The position numbers and the translations under genes are program-made. A DNA stretch of 64,000 nt, taken from Sphaerolaimus hirsutus (taxonomy: Eukaryota > Nematoda > Chromadorea > Monhysterida > Sphaerolaimidae). The stretch lies in NCBI GenBank assembly GCA_964036195.1, contig OZ038455.1, forward strand, positions 17,253,855-17,317,854. The letters are read 5' to 3'. Shown in pieces: positions 56,401 to 64,000 of the stretch. Positions within the stretch are counted from its first letter, which is position 1. The number at the start of each line of letters is the position of its first letter. A model generated the notes under the pieces. The model ran no database searches. It was not told where the DNA came from and saw only the letters and a list, made by a program, of their open reading frames with translations.

Positions 56401-57330
56401 TGTGTGTTTCTGCTCATTTGACAGCCATCCAAAGTCAAATTTCCGGTGGAAAAAAGTCTTTAGCCTTTTTCTGAAAATGGTCAAACAAGGGAAAAAACAT
56501 GTTAAAATGATGAAAACGCCTGTCATGTGATGTGAAAAAACGATGCACTGCTCAAATATCTATCACTCCACGAATTTATATTCAAAATGGTATACGCGGT
56601 GGACTTGATACTCTGCACTCACACTGATTTCTCATCATGTTCACAATCATTTGCCTTTGGTCGGCAGGCAGACAATTATCGACCCGACATGGTGTGTATT
56701 TTTGACTTTATGAACAAAATGAAATATTGGCACCGTGCCAGCTCACAGCCACACGCATTTAGCACAATGTAGAATAGCAACAAAAAATCGCTGAAGGTGC
56801 TGTGTTCACGTTAACGAAATATTGACTATTTACGCAGGAGGGAGACCAAATTTCTACTGTGGGGGGTCAACATAATGACCCTCCCTATGTGTGAGTTCCA
56901 CCCCTCCGTGACCCATACTTAATGTTTGGATTGCCATTGAACCAGAAAAATCAAAGGGCTAAAGACATTTTTCCTGTAGTGTATCATTATTTTTGACAAA
57001 AATTGTGATTTGAAATTTGAAAAGCACATTTTCTGTTACATGTACTTTAAAAAAAATTAATTACGTGACAGGTTAGTACAGGTACTTTAAAAAAATGTAT
57101 TTGTATTTACAAACTACTCCGGTATATGTATTTTTCGTGTAAATGTTCCTAAATATATGTTAACAACTCTGCATTGAACCGCCATCTGAACCATCTGTTC
57201 ATAACCATCTGTTCATGCGCAGATTACGTGGATATGTGGTTCAGCGAAATAAAAAACTACCAATTCGTCAGTAAATTCGGCGCTGGCGATTCGGCGAATG
57301 GCAAACCCGTGGGACATTTCACACAGGCCA
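53402..57330 (+). CDS. secreted CAP (SCP/TAPS) domain protein, 5' four exons
   Basis: Exons: 53402-53509, about 53670-53738, 54756-54951, 57223-57330. Exon 1 starts with a signal peptide (LLFTCAALFGSARG), then MLNKHNELRAL. Exon 2 gives VASGKATGYGGKLLPPASNLGNM. Exon 3 gives TWSYALAKAAQSWAVQC and HSATSMGENIASAG. Exon 4 gives YVDMWFSEIKNYQF and GHFTQ. These follow the CAP order HNxxR, PPASN, TW...LA..AQ.WA..C, GEN, W..E...Y, GHFTQ. CAP proteins are secreted, Cys-stabilised proteins of varied function (venom allergen, CRISP, PR-1). The last quarter of the domain was not found before 64000, so the gene is incomplete here or broken. Intron 1 is a transposon whose 3' boundary reads CTG, not AG, so splicing of exon 1 to 2 is uncertain. 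Orthology unknown. Confidence 0.78.
53510..53666. mobile_element. introner-like TIR element at the CAP exon 1/2 junction
   Basis: 157 bp, GTGCCAGTTCCAGACCCTGTA to GGTCTGGGACTGCTCC, flanked by CTG at 53507-53509 and 53667-53669. Removing it with one CTG restores the CAP frame ...RAL|VASGK. The ends give GT at the left but TG at the right. Confidence 0.85.
53739..54755 (+). other. CAP gene intron 2
   Basis: GTGAAT donor and cgcgcag acceptor. AT-rich, with repeated CACAGAAACACAGAAA units at 53850-53980 and 54540-54620, a diverged piece of the CTGTAAAG family near 54320-54420, and a GGCGCC fragment at 54640-54700. No exon was seen inside. Confidence 0.55.
54952..57222 (+). other. CAP gene intron 3 with repeats
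   Basis: Contains T-rich low complexity at 55070-55320, a decayed CAGTGGCGTAGCC-type hAT piece at about 55340-55765 (GGCGCC core, C and G runs, right end mutated) and a TA-target MITE left part at 55897-55990. The remainder, 56000-57200, shows no ORF or ends that I can name. Confidence 0.5.
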
Positions 57331-57405
57331 GTTTATTACATTACAGGTGTAATAATGCGTTTATTGGCAACATTTTGATGAAACGTCAATTGCACCTATC
57401 ACCTA

Positions 57406-57872
57406 CTGTATTTCCTCGAAATACCCTCTCTCGAAATACCCGCGTCTCGCAACACCCCCCTCAAAATGGGCACTATGAATTTATAAGCCCCCCTCGAAAT
57501 CCCCCCTCCTCCAAATGGAGTGTAAAGGGTACGTAGATGACAAAAGCTGCGCTTTGTGATTGAACAATGCAGAACACACGGTAAAAACAATGACTGTGTT
57601 AAGCAAGAACATCGTTCACACCATCTATCGTTTACACCAGTTACATACTTATAGAAGTCTATAGACTCTTATGTACACGGGACACGGTGCTTTTTTTGTT
57701 GTATTTTTCTTTGTCGACGTACGTCACAAACAACAAATTAGTACGGGGAGTTCGAAAAATTTCTGGCGAAAAAAAGCTCCACCCCCCCTCGAAATAACCC
57801 CCCTCGTTTAACCCCCCTCAAAGTTCTCCCTCTTAAACAATCACCCCCGGGGGGTATTTCGTGGAAATACGG
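57406..57872. mobile_element. TA-target TIR MITE, mutated ends
   Basis: 467 bp, CTGTATTTCCTCGAAATACCC to GGGGTATTTCGTGGAAATACGG. Left flank is TA, right flank TC (one change). It lies just 3' of CAP exon 4. Confidence 0.72.
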
Positions 57873-57927
57873 TCGTATCCGCTCAACACACACGCGTTTT
57901 ATACTTACAGTAAATACTTGATAAGTT

Positions 57928-58568
57928 CCCCTGGGGCCAGATTTTATTCTCCCTACAGATTTGTAGGGTAGGGCGTACGCCCGATAGATTTTTTTAAGTT
58001 TAGCCGCATCGACGCACATGCACCGAGAGCATGGCGGTTCGTAAAATATACGAAACCATCCCTTAAGGTCGCCGATATTGCAATATGACGTATATCGCTT
58101 CGAGTTTGGCACGGAAATCATGATTTCGTCATTTCTTGGCCATCGGCCAATTCGTTTTTTTCTTATTTTGTCGGGCGGGTTACTCGCATAAGTCGCGCTT
58201 TTGTGAAGTCAGGTGGTCACTTTTTTAGTCTTCACTGCCTACAACCGAAACCATGAGGGCAGCGACAAGAAAGAAATGCATGCACAAGCGTACAAAAGCG
58301 CGACTTACGCGAGTAACCCGCCGGACAAAATAAAATAAAAAAGAATTGGCAGACGGCCAAGAAATGACGAAATCGTGATTTCCGGGCCAAAATCGAAGCG
58401 CTATACGTCATATTGCAATATCGGCGACCTTAAGGGATGGTTTCGTATATTTTACAAACCGCCTTGCTCTCGGTCCATGTGCGTCGATGCGGCTGAACTT
58501 TAAAAAATCTATCGGGTGTACGCCCTACCCTACAAATCTGTAGGGAGAATTAAATCTGGCCCCTGGGG
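57928..58568. mobile_element. foldback element with about 280-bp arms
   Basis: The left arm (57928 to about 58210) and right arm (about 58287-58568) are near-perfect inverted copies beginning CCCCTGGGGCCAGATTTTATTC. 8-bp flanks gataagtt and gatcagtt match at seven of eight positions. A centre of about 75 bp separates the arms. Non-coding. Confidence 0.82.
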
Positions 58569-58569
58569 G

Positions 58570-59795
58570 ATCAGTTTTCGTCGGACTTTCTTAGATTCTT
58601 GGAAGAACTATCCAAAGTGGGGATGAATTTTTTAAACATTTTTCATCCACGCCGAGATAAATAAATACATGCAAAAAGCCCTAAATGATTACCATCGAGA
58701 GATTTTAGTTGCCGCAAGCCGCAACGCATGTAAGCGTGGCGTAAACGCTTATGAATTCAAATGCAATTGACATGTGAATTGACAGGTGATTTGGGCCAGA
58801 AGTACGAAGCTCGGCTGCGGCTACAAGTTTTAAAGTACCTACCTAGGGTAGAAGTGCCAACTTCCCAACCCTAGTCTATTTTGAAAAAGAGATTTAAATT
58901 TGAATGGTTTAATTAGGTATAAGCATAAAGTTTTGACTGCGGTGTTTTAATTACTTCTGGTATTTATGATTAGTTAATTTTAGGTTTTAGTTGTTAAGTT
59001 AAGTTGGATTACTGAGTCGAAATTGTTTAAAGAACTAACAAATTTATGTAGCAAATCATGAATGAATCCACCAAAGAAAGGCAGTCGAATTGGATGTGAG
59101 AAGTGACATTTCGGACATCATGAGCGGTGGCTCAAATGTCCAGGTTGTGAGTCCTTTGCAGCTTCACTTCCATCTACAGGCCTGGTCTTTTTGGTAATTA
59201 CCTTTTTATCTCATCGATGTATTTCTTATTCCAAAAGCAAAACTCCAAGTGACTGCCGTTGTCTGGTAGTCGGCGCAATTAAGTAAAAACCTATTCACAT
59301 GCAGTATTGCCGAGTATACTGCTGGTGATTACAAAGGTTCTGTGGGCGCGCACGTCTTCAAAATGCCATAACACTCAATCATGTGGAGCTAAAAAGCGTC
59401 TCTAAATACTAAATATAATGAGACTATCTCCTAGTTTGCGACAAAAGTCTACTGTTTGTGTAATAGTAATGACGTAGATTATAATTAAGAAATTCCTATC
59501 TTATATTTGCTACTTATAGATAGTGTTTGTGAACTAGTGTTGGGAAAATTAAATAAAATGAAAATTTTAGGGTGTTTGCACTTGTTCAGTGCGCCTATAC
59601 CCTTACATGCGGCCCCCTATGCTGTCACAGGTGGCCTCACCTGTCAACTTAAGCACTATGAATTGTGAATGAGTCTAAATAATTACACTACAAGAGAACA
59701 GGCGAGATTAACAAATTACCAAATTACAAGAGAACTGACGAGCCAATATAGGATGAAGCAATAAGCGAGTATGATCTAAGAATAATGGGATAATG
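58570..59795. other. 3' flank of the Ty3/gypsy element, possible LTR
   Basis: On the minus strand, after the pol stop, a purine-rich ATAGGGGGCCGCA at about 59608-59620 is followed by TGTAAGGGTATAGGCGC (from 59607 downward). This would suit a polypurine tract and LTR start. The other LTR is outside the window, so neither the LTR nor its end near 58900-59050 can be verified. A TAGGGTTGG-type hAT right end lies at 58865-58873. Confidence 0.35.
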
Positions 59796-62700
59796 CTAAT
59801 TGGTGCTAATCTTCAAGGTTTGATGGGCCTGTAAGCATGCTACTGTATCTTGATTGCTAAATTCTTTGCGAGTGTCTATCAAGTACCAAATATTGACTAC
59901 ATGTTGTCCAGTTGTATAAGTATGTTCTAAAATCTTAAAATGCACATTATCTTTTCCATTGATCACTCGAATTGCCATGCCTGGTGGCACTGAAACCTCA
60001 ATTCCAGTGGTGATCACTTGTTTTCCTTGTGGCACCAGTACCATGGGGCGCCTCGGCTTGATTTGCAATGTGTTGTTGAAGTGGTTGGTGCACACTGCAA
60101 ATGTTGTCGATGCCCGTACTGCCAGCTGCTGTGGTCTGTTTGGTGTCACAACTGGATGTGTTGTGGGCACCAGTCCCATTGTCCTCTGTCGTGGCTGTTG
60201 TTCATTTGCTGTTTCGTGTGTTTCATGGATTTCTGTTTCATACTCCATGGACCCTCCACTTGGCAGTGGTGTGGCCTTCCATTTTGATGCAGTATGGCCC
60301 AGCAATTCACTGTACAATGCACCAATTTCATCATTTTCTGGCCTTTTGTTGGCTCTGATCATTCCAATCACTTTCTTTTTGGGGTTCAATCGTAGATTGT
60401 AGCGCATTGCCCTTGGCTGGCCAGTTGGATATTTGGTCAGTACTGGCAATTCTTCATCTTCAGATGCAGATGACTCAAGTCCACCAGTCATCATGAATGG
60501 TTTTGACTGTGATGGCACACTTGGATCTGCCTGTTTTCCTGCATTTTCATTTGTTTTCGTGGCATCCTGACTGACATCATTTGGTGGTGCCACAGCACCA
60601 GTCATTTGGTCAGGTTGCTGGGGTACTTGTTCCTCTTGCTGTACTGCTGGTTCCCCATGTCCAAATGTTGGAAAGACATCTTCCCGTGGATGCCACATTT
60701 TGACCAGCATCATTGGAAACTTGATACTGGGTGAATCCGGTTCATTCCATTTCTGGAGATACACAGTTTTTGGTGGATCTCCTGTGAGTTTTGTGACCAT
60801 GTACGGCCCAACCCACACATCTCTTGTTTTTCCAGTTTGGTCTTTGGGAATCGTAAATGACTTCTTGAGCACCAGGCAACCCAAATGGATTTTCTGCGTA
60901 TCTGCGCACTTCTTGTCATGGATTGCCTTGTTGGTGTCATTTTGTTCTTGGTTCTTGGCATTTGTATAAGCCCATATGCGGCGCATATTCACCAGCAATG
61001 TATGCATGTATGTGGGGTATTGCATCATAGTCTCAAACTGTTTTGGCTTCAAATCTGCAGCCAGTGCTGTTCTTGGCAATTGTCCAAACACGCACATATA
61101 TGGAGACACTCCAGTGGCTGAGTGCACTGCCATTCTGTTTGCCATTAGTGCAAAAGGCAACCAGGTGGGCCAGTCATGGTGATCTAGATCACGCATGCAC
61201 GCTGCCAAGAGCCCTAGCAAACTGCGGTTGGCTCTTTCCACAATGCCATTGCTTTGTGGGTGAAATGGGGCTGTTGTGATTTTCCGAATTTGGAACAGCT
61301 TTGTGATTTCTGTGAATATTTCACCTGTGAATGAGGCGTGGCAATCTGATGTCATATATGCTGGCGCGCCATACTTGCAAATCCAGTTTTCTACAAGCAT
61401 CTGGGCTGCTGTCTTTGCATCAGTCCTTTCAACTGCCCAGCCATCTGCCCAACGTGAGCACCTGTCAACCACCAGAAAGACATAGCTGTGGCCAGAATAA
61501 CTGGTTGGCAGTTCTAAATGGTCAATGTGGATCCACTCAAAAGGCTGAAGTCTTGGCTGTGTCTCGGGCATAGGCAATCGTGTCTTTGGGACAGGGCAGT
61601 TGCGTGTTTGACAGTGTGTACATGTTTTGATGTAATTGTACACATCTCGTTGCATCTCTGGCCAGTACAGGTGCTGTGCCATGAGTGACAGTACCTTACG
61701 CGCATTCAAGTGCCCGCCGATCACTGTGTCGTGATGTTCTGCCATCATTTGCATACGCAATGTTTTTGGCACAAACACACGCGTACGTTTGGCTTTTTCA
61801 GCTGGGTGAGTTGGGTTGCGCACATAAGCCAGCAAATCTGGGTAGGCAAAATGTGGCCCAAAACACGGTTTTTCGCCTTGTTCCATCTGATGGATAATTC
61901 GTTGTGTCTCTTGGTCATGTTTCTGGGCTGCTGACAGCCTGTCTCGCCAGTTGTTCAACTGAGCTGGTGTGCATTCTCCACTGTCTTGTGGTGAGCGCAG
62001 CACTGCCATGACTCTGATTGGCGCCACTTCTGGCTCTGTATTTGTAGTTTTTCTGGGTCCTTTGTATGGATCAGGAATTTCTTCATTGGGCACGTATGGT
62101 GGCAGTTTCTTCCACCATGGTCTTGGCTTTGGAATTTTGCTGTCATCCAACTCAATCTCCATTGGTGGATTGTCAATTTTGGTCAGCAATTCGCTATCTC
62201 GTCCCGTAGGAGCTCTAGATAGAGCATCGGCCACCACATTGGTTTTCCCTGGTCTGTGTTTTACGTCCAGATCATATCCTGCCAATGTCAGACAGATCCT
62301 CGTGATATACTGACTATGGCCTTTCGCGTGCATCAAATACGCTAGTGCCCTGCTGTCAGTGTACACTGTCACTTTCCTGCCCATGCAATAATGTTTGTAC
62401 TTTTCCAAAATCCATGCCAATGCTTCTGCTTCTCTGATCATTGCATGAAAGTCATTGCGGTTGTCAGCAACTTGTGTTGATGCAAAGGCAATTGGTCTGA
62501 TTTCTCCTGTTTCAGGTTGGCGCTGTTCAAGTACTGCACCATATCCATGTACTGGTGGACAGGCTGCATCAACTGATATAATCAGTTCCAGTTCTGGCCT
62601 GTAAAAAGCCAGCACAGGAGCTGTCACCATGGCTTTCTTGAGTGCTTCAAATGCATTCAATCTCTCTTCTGTCCATTCAAATTCAACACTGTCCTTTGTC

Positions 62701-63977
62701 AGTTCTACCAATGGCTTTGCGATTATTGAATAGTTCTTTATGAATCGCCTATAAAATCCGCACATTCCGAGGAATGACTTGACACCAGTGCGATTTTGTG
62801 GCAGTGGGAAATTTTCAATGGTCTTTGTTTTGCTTTCATCTTGCTCAAGTCCATCTCCTGACAATTTGAAGCCGAGAAATATGCATTCTCCAACTCCAAA
62901 TATGCATTTTTTGGCTTTGAATTTTAAGCGGTACATTCTGGCACGTTCCAGCACTGCTGTCAGATCTTGCAGGTGCTTTTCAAATGTTGGGGATGCAGTT
63001 AACAAATCATCCATGTAAGCCAGAACACTCTTGTTGATGATGGGCTCAAAAATGGTGGTGATTGCTCTTGCATAAGATGCTGGAGCTGTACTGAGTCCAA
63101 ATGGCATTCTGGTGAAATGGTACAATTGACCATTGGCTACTGCAAATGCCGTCTTTTCTGCATCATCTGGATGCATTGGCAGCTGCCAATATGCTCCCAA
63201 GCAGTCCAGGCTACTGAAGAACTTTGGGTTCAGTTCAGCAATGCGGTCAAATATTTCTGCCTGGTCTGGTGCTGGAAATGCATCTCCTTCTGTGATGAGA
63301 TTCAATTCGCGGAAGTCTTGGCATAATCTGTGTGTATTGTCCTTTTTCTTGACCATGACAATCGCAGCACGCCATGGGCTATTTGATTTCACAATCACGC
63401 CTGATCTCAACATTGAATTCAGTTGTTCCTCAACCACCTCCCTCAAATGTGGTGGTGTTCTTCGTGGAGGCAGCTGGATTGGTCCTTTCTCACCAGTTCT
63501 GATTCGGTGATAAATATTCCCTGTGATTGTGGTCAATTCTCCATAATCTAGTGCAAAACAGTCATGGAACTGCTTCAACAGATTCTTCAATTCCTCTTTT
63601 TGTTTGTCAGTAAGCTTGTCACCAAACCCCCACACTGTCTCCAGTTTCTGCAGTCGTTCTTCCAACTGGTCACCTGTCAGGTGTTGCAGGTCAATTTCAT
63701 CTGGTTTCTTGTCTGTGTGTGGTTTCTGCACATGGCTTCTGAATTCTTGATTGACATTGTTGATTGTATCCACATGTGTGGATCTCACTATTTGTGGTGC
63801 CAATGGAATTGCTGTGCCTGCCAGCTCCATGTGACCAATACATGCACCTTTTGGTAGGCATCGATGTTGCAGTGACATGTTGTATATATCAATGCACAGC
63901 ATGTCATGCCCTCCTGGCACTCTGAGGTATGGTAGTGACAATCCACGAATTTCTTCTGCTGGTTTTGGTATAAACAC
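59796..63977 (-). CDS. pol: Ty3/gypsy pol (RT-RNase H-integrase) with dUTPase-like C-terminus, 5' truncated by window
   Basis: 1,393 codons are visible; the frame very likely continues upstream beyond 64000 to protease and gag. RT: D258 (SSLDCLGAYWQL) and YMDD at 321-324. RNase H: D470, E516 or E518, D541 (VYTDSRAL). Integrase: HHCC (H749, H756, C786, C789) and D819, D878, E914 with exactly 35 residues between the last two. A GPY-type module follows (VWVGPYMVTKL near 1055-1065). Residues about 1305-1390 resemble a dUTPase core (QVITTGIEVSVPPGMAIRV and a late VVNIWYLIDT...QDTVACL strand) but lack clear catalytic motifs. The ORF has no internal stop, so the copy may be recent. It was probably inserted downstream of, or into, the CAP gene. 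Confidence 0.93.
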   Translation of the reverse strand: MFIPKPAEEIRGLSLPYLRVPGGHDMLCIDIYNMSLQHRCLPKGACIGHMELAGTAIPLAPQIVRSTHVDTINNVNQEFRSHVQKPHTDKKPDEIDLQHLTGDQLEERLQKLETVWGFGDKLTDKQKEELKNLLKQFHDCFALDYGELTTITGNIYHRIRTGEKGPIQLPPRRTPPHLREVVEEQLNSMLRSGVIVKSNSPWRAAIVMVKKKDNTHRLCQDFRELNLITEGDAFPAPDQAEIFDRIAELNPKFFSSLDCLGAYWQLPMHPDDAEKTAFAVANGQLYHFTRMPFGLSTAPASYARAITTIFEPIINKSVLAYMDDLLTASPTFEKHLQDLTAVLERARMYRLKFKAKKCIFGVGECIFLGFKLSGDGLEQDESKTKTIENFPLPQNRTGVKSFLGMCGFYRRFIKNYSIIAKPLVELTKDSVEFEWTEERLNAFEALKKAMVTAPVLAFYRPELELIISVDAACPPVHGYGAVLEQRQPETGEIRPIAFASTQVADNRNDFHAMIREAEALAWILEKYKHYCMGRKVTVYTDSRALAYLMHAKGHSQYITRICLTLAGYDLDVKHRPGKTNVVADALSRAPTGRDSELLTKIDNPPMEIELDDSKIPKPRPWWKKLPPYVPNEEIPDPYKGPRKTTNTEPEVAPIRVMAVLRSPQDSGECTPAQLNNWRDRLSAAQKHDQETQRIIHQMEQGEKPCFGPHFAYPDLLAYVRNPTHPAEKAKRTRVFVPKTLRMQMMAEHHDTVIGGHLNARKVLSLMAQHLYWPEMQRDVYNYIKTCTHCQTRNCPVPKTRLPMPETQPRLQPFEWIHIDHLELPTSYSGHSYVFLVVDRCSRWADGWAVERTDAKTAAQMLVENWICKYGAPAYMTSDCHASFTGEIFTEITKLFQIRKITTAPFHPQSNGIVERANRSLLGLLAACMRDLDHHDWPTWLPFALMANRMAVHSATGVSPYMCVFGQLPRTALAADLKPKQFETMMQYPTYMHTLLVNMRRIWAYTNAKNQEQNDTNKAIHDKKCADTQKIHLGCLVLKKSFTIPKDQTGKTRDVWVGPYMVTKLTGDPPKTVYLQKWNEPDSPSIKFPMMLVKMWHPREDVFPTFGHGEPAVQQEEQVPQQPDQMTGAVAPPNDVSQDATKTNENAGKQADPSVPSQSKPFMMTGGLESSASEDEELPVLTKYPTGQPRAMRYNLRLNPKKKVIGMIRANKRPENDEIGALYSELLGHTASKWKATPLPSGGSMEYETEIHETHETANEQQPRQRTMGLVPTTHPVVTPNRPQQLAVRASTTFAVCTNHFNNTLQIKPRRPMVLVPQGKQVITTGIEVSVPPGMAIRVINGKDNVHFKILEHTYTTGQHVVNIWYLIDTRKEFSNQDTVACLQAHQTLKISTN

Positions 63978-64000
63978 CAGATTTTGCTGTGGGTCACCTG

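Overview
The window looks like animal (invertebrate) nuclear DNA. Genes are split by GT-AG introns of about 60 nt to 22 kb, and recognisable products are animal proteins: a TMTC2-type O-mannosyltransferase, gamma-SNAP, a C2H2 zinc-finger protein and a secreted CAP-domain protein. I cannot name the species. Mobile DNA fills most of the space: hAT-type MITEs with 8-bp target duplications, TA-target MITEs, foldback elements, a 3-bp-target (CAG/CTG) TIR family, a Ty3/gypsy pol and one giant LTR element. No tRNA, rRNA or CRISPR array was seen.

Layout. 1-1820: mostly repeat debris and one possible exon. 1821-7750 (+): TMTC2, 11 exons, 907 codons, fully in phase. 9100-13789 (-): C2H2 zinc-finger gene, 4 exons, 337 codons, convergent with TMTC2. 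16184-42495 (-): gamma-SNAP (NAPG), 7 exons, 299 codons. Its last intron is about 22.1 kb because a 20,854-bp LTR retroelement (17438-38291, same strand) has inserted there, flanked by ATTGT duplications and with LTRs differing at one of 637 positions. 44120-45833: exon-like segments I cannot assign. 46-52 kb: nested MITEs. 53402-57330 (+): 5' part of a CAP-domain gene. 59796-63977 (-): Ty3/gypsy pol running off the window, with a dUTPase-like tail.

The LTR element is the main discovery. Gene order on its minus strand is LTR - gag - a chain of small GC-rich exons - env-like glycoprotein - protease/RT/RNase H/integrase - two more exons and a CCHC ORF - LTR. ORF1 is open for 3,665 codons and ORF2 for 2,037. 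Inside ORF1 I can place ten exons (33901 to 28137) whose junctions agree in phase; nine are bounded by convincing splice sites. The short introns between them (228, 75, 90, 69, 60, 111 and 114 nt) are all multiples of three and stopless, so unspliced RNA also stays in frame. With two downstream exons they would encode a separate protein of about 880 residues. One exon is read in two frames depending on splicing, and a 109-nt intron would join the env-like ectodomain in ORF1 to its membrane anchor in ORF2.

A second discovery is an introner-like family. In TMTC2, intron 3 is exactly one TIR element plus its duplicated CAG; the same family sits in the CAP gene at a CTG target, where the implied intron would end in TG.
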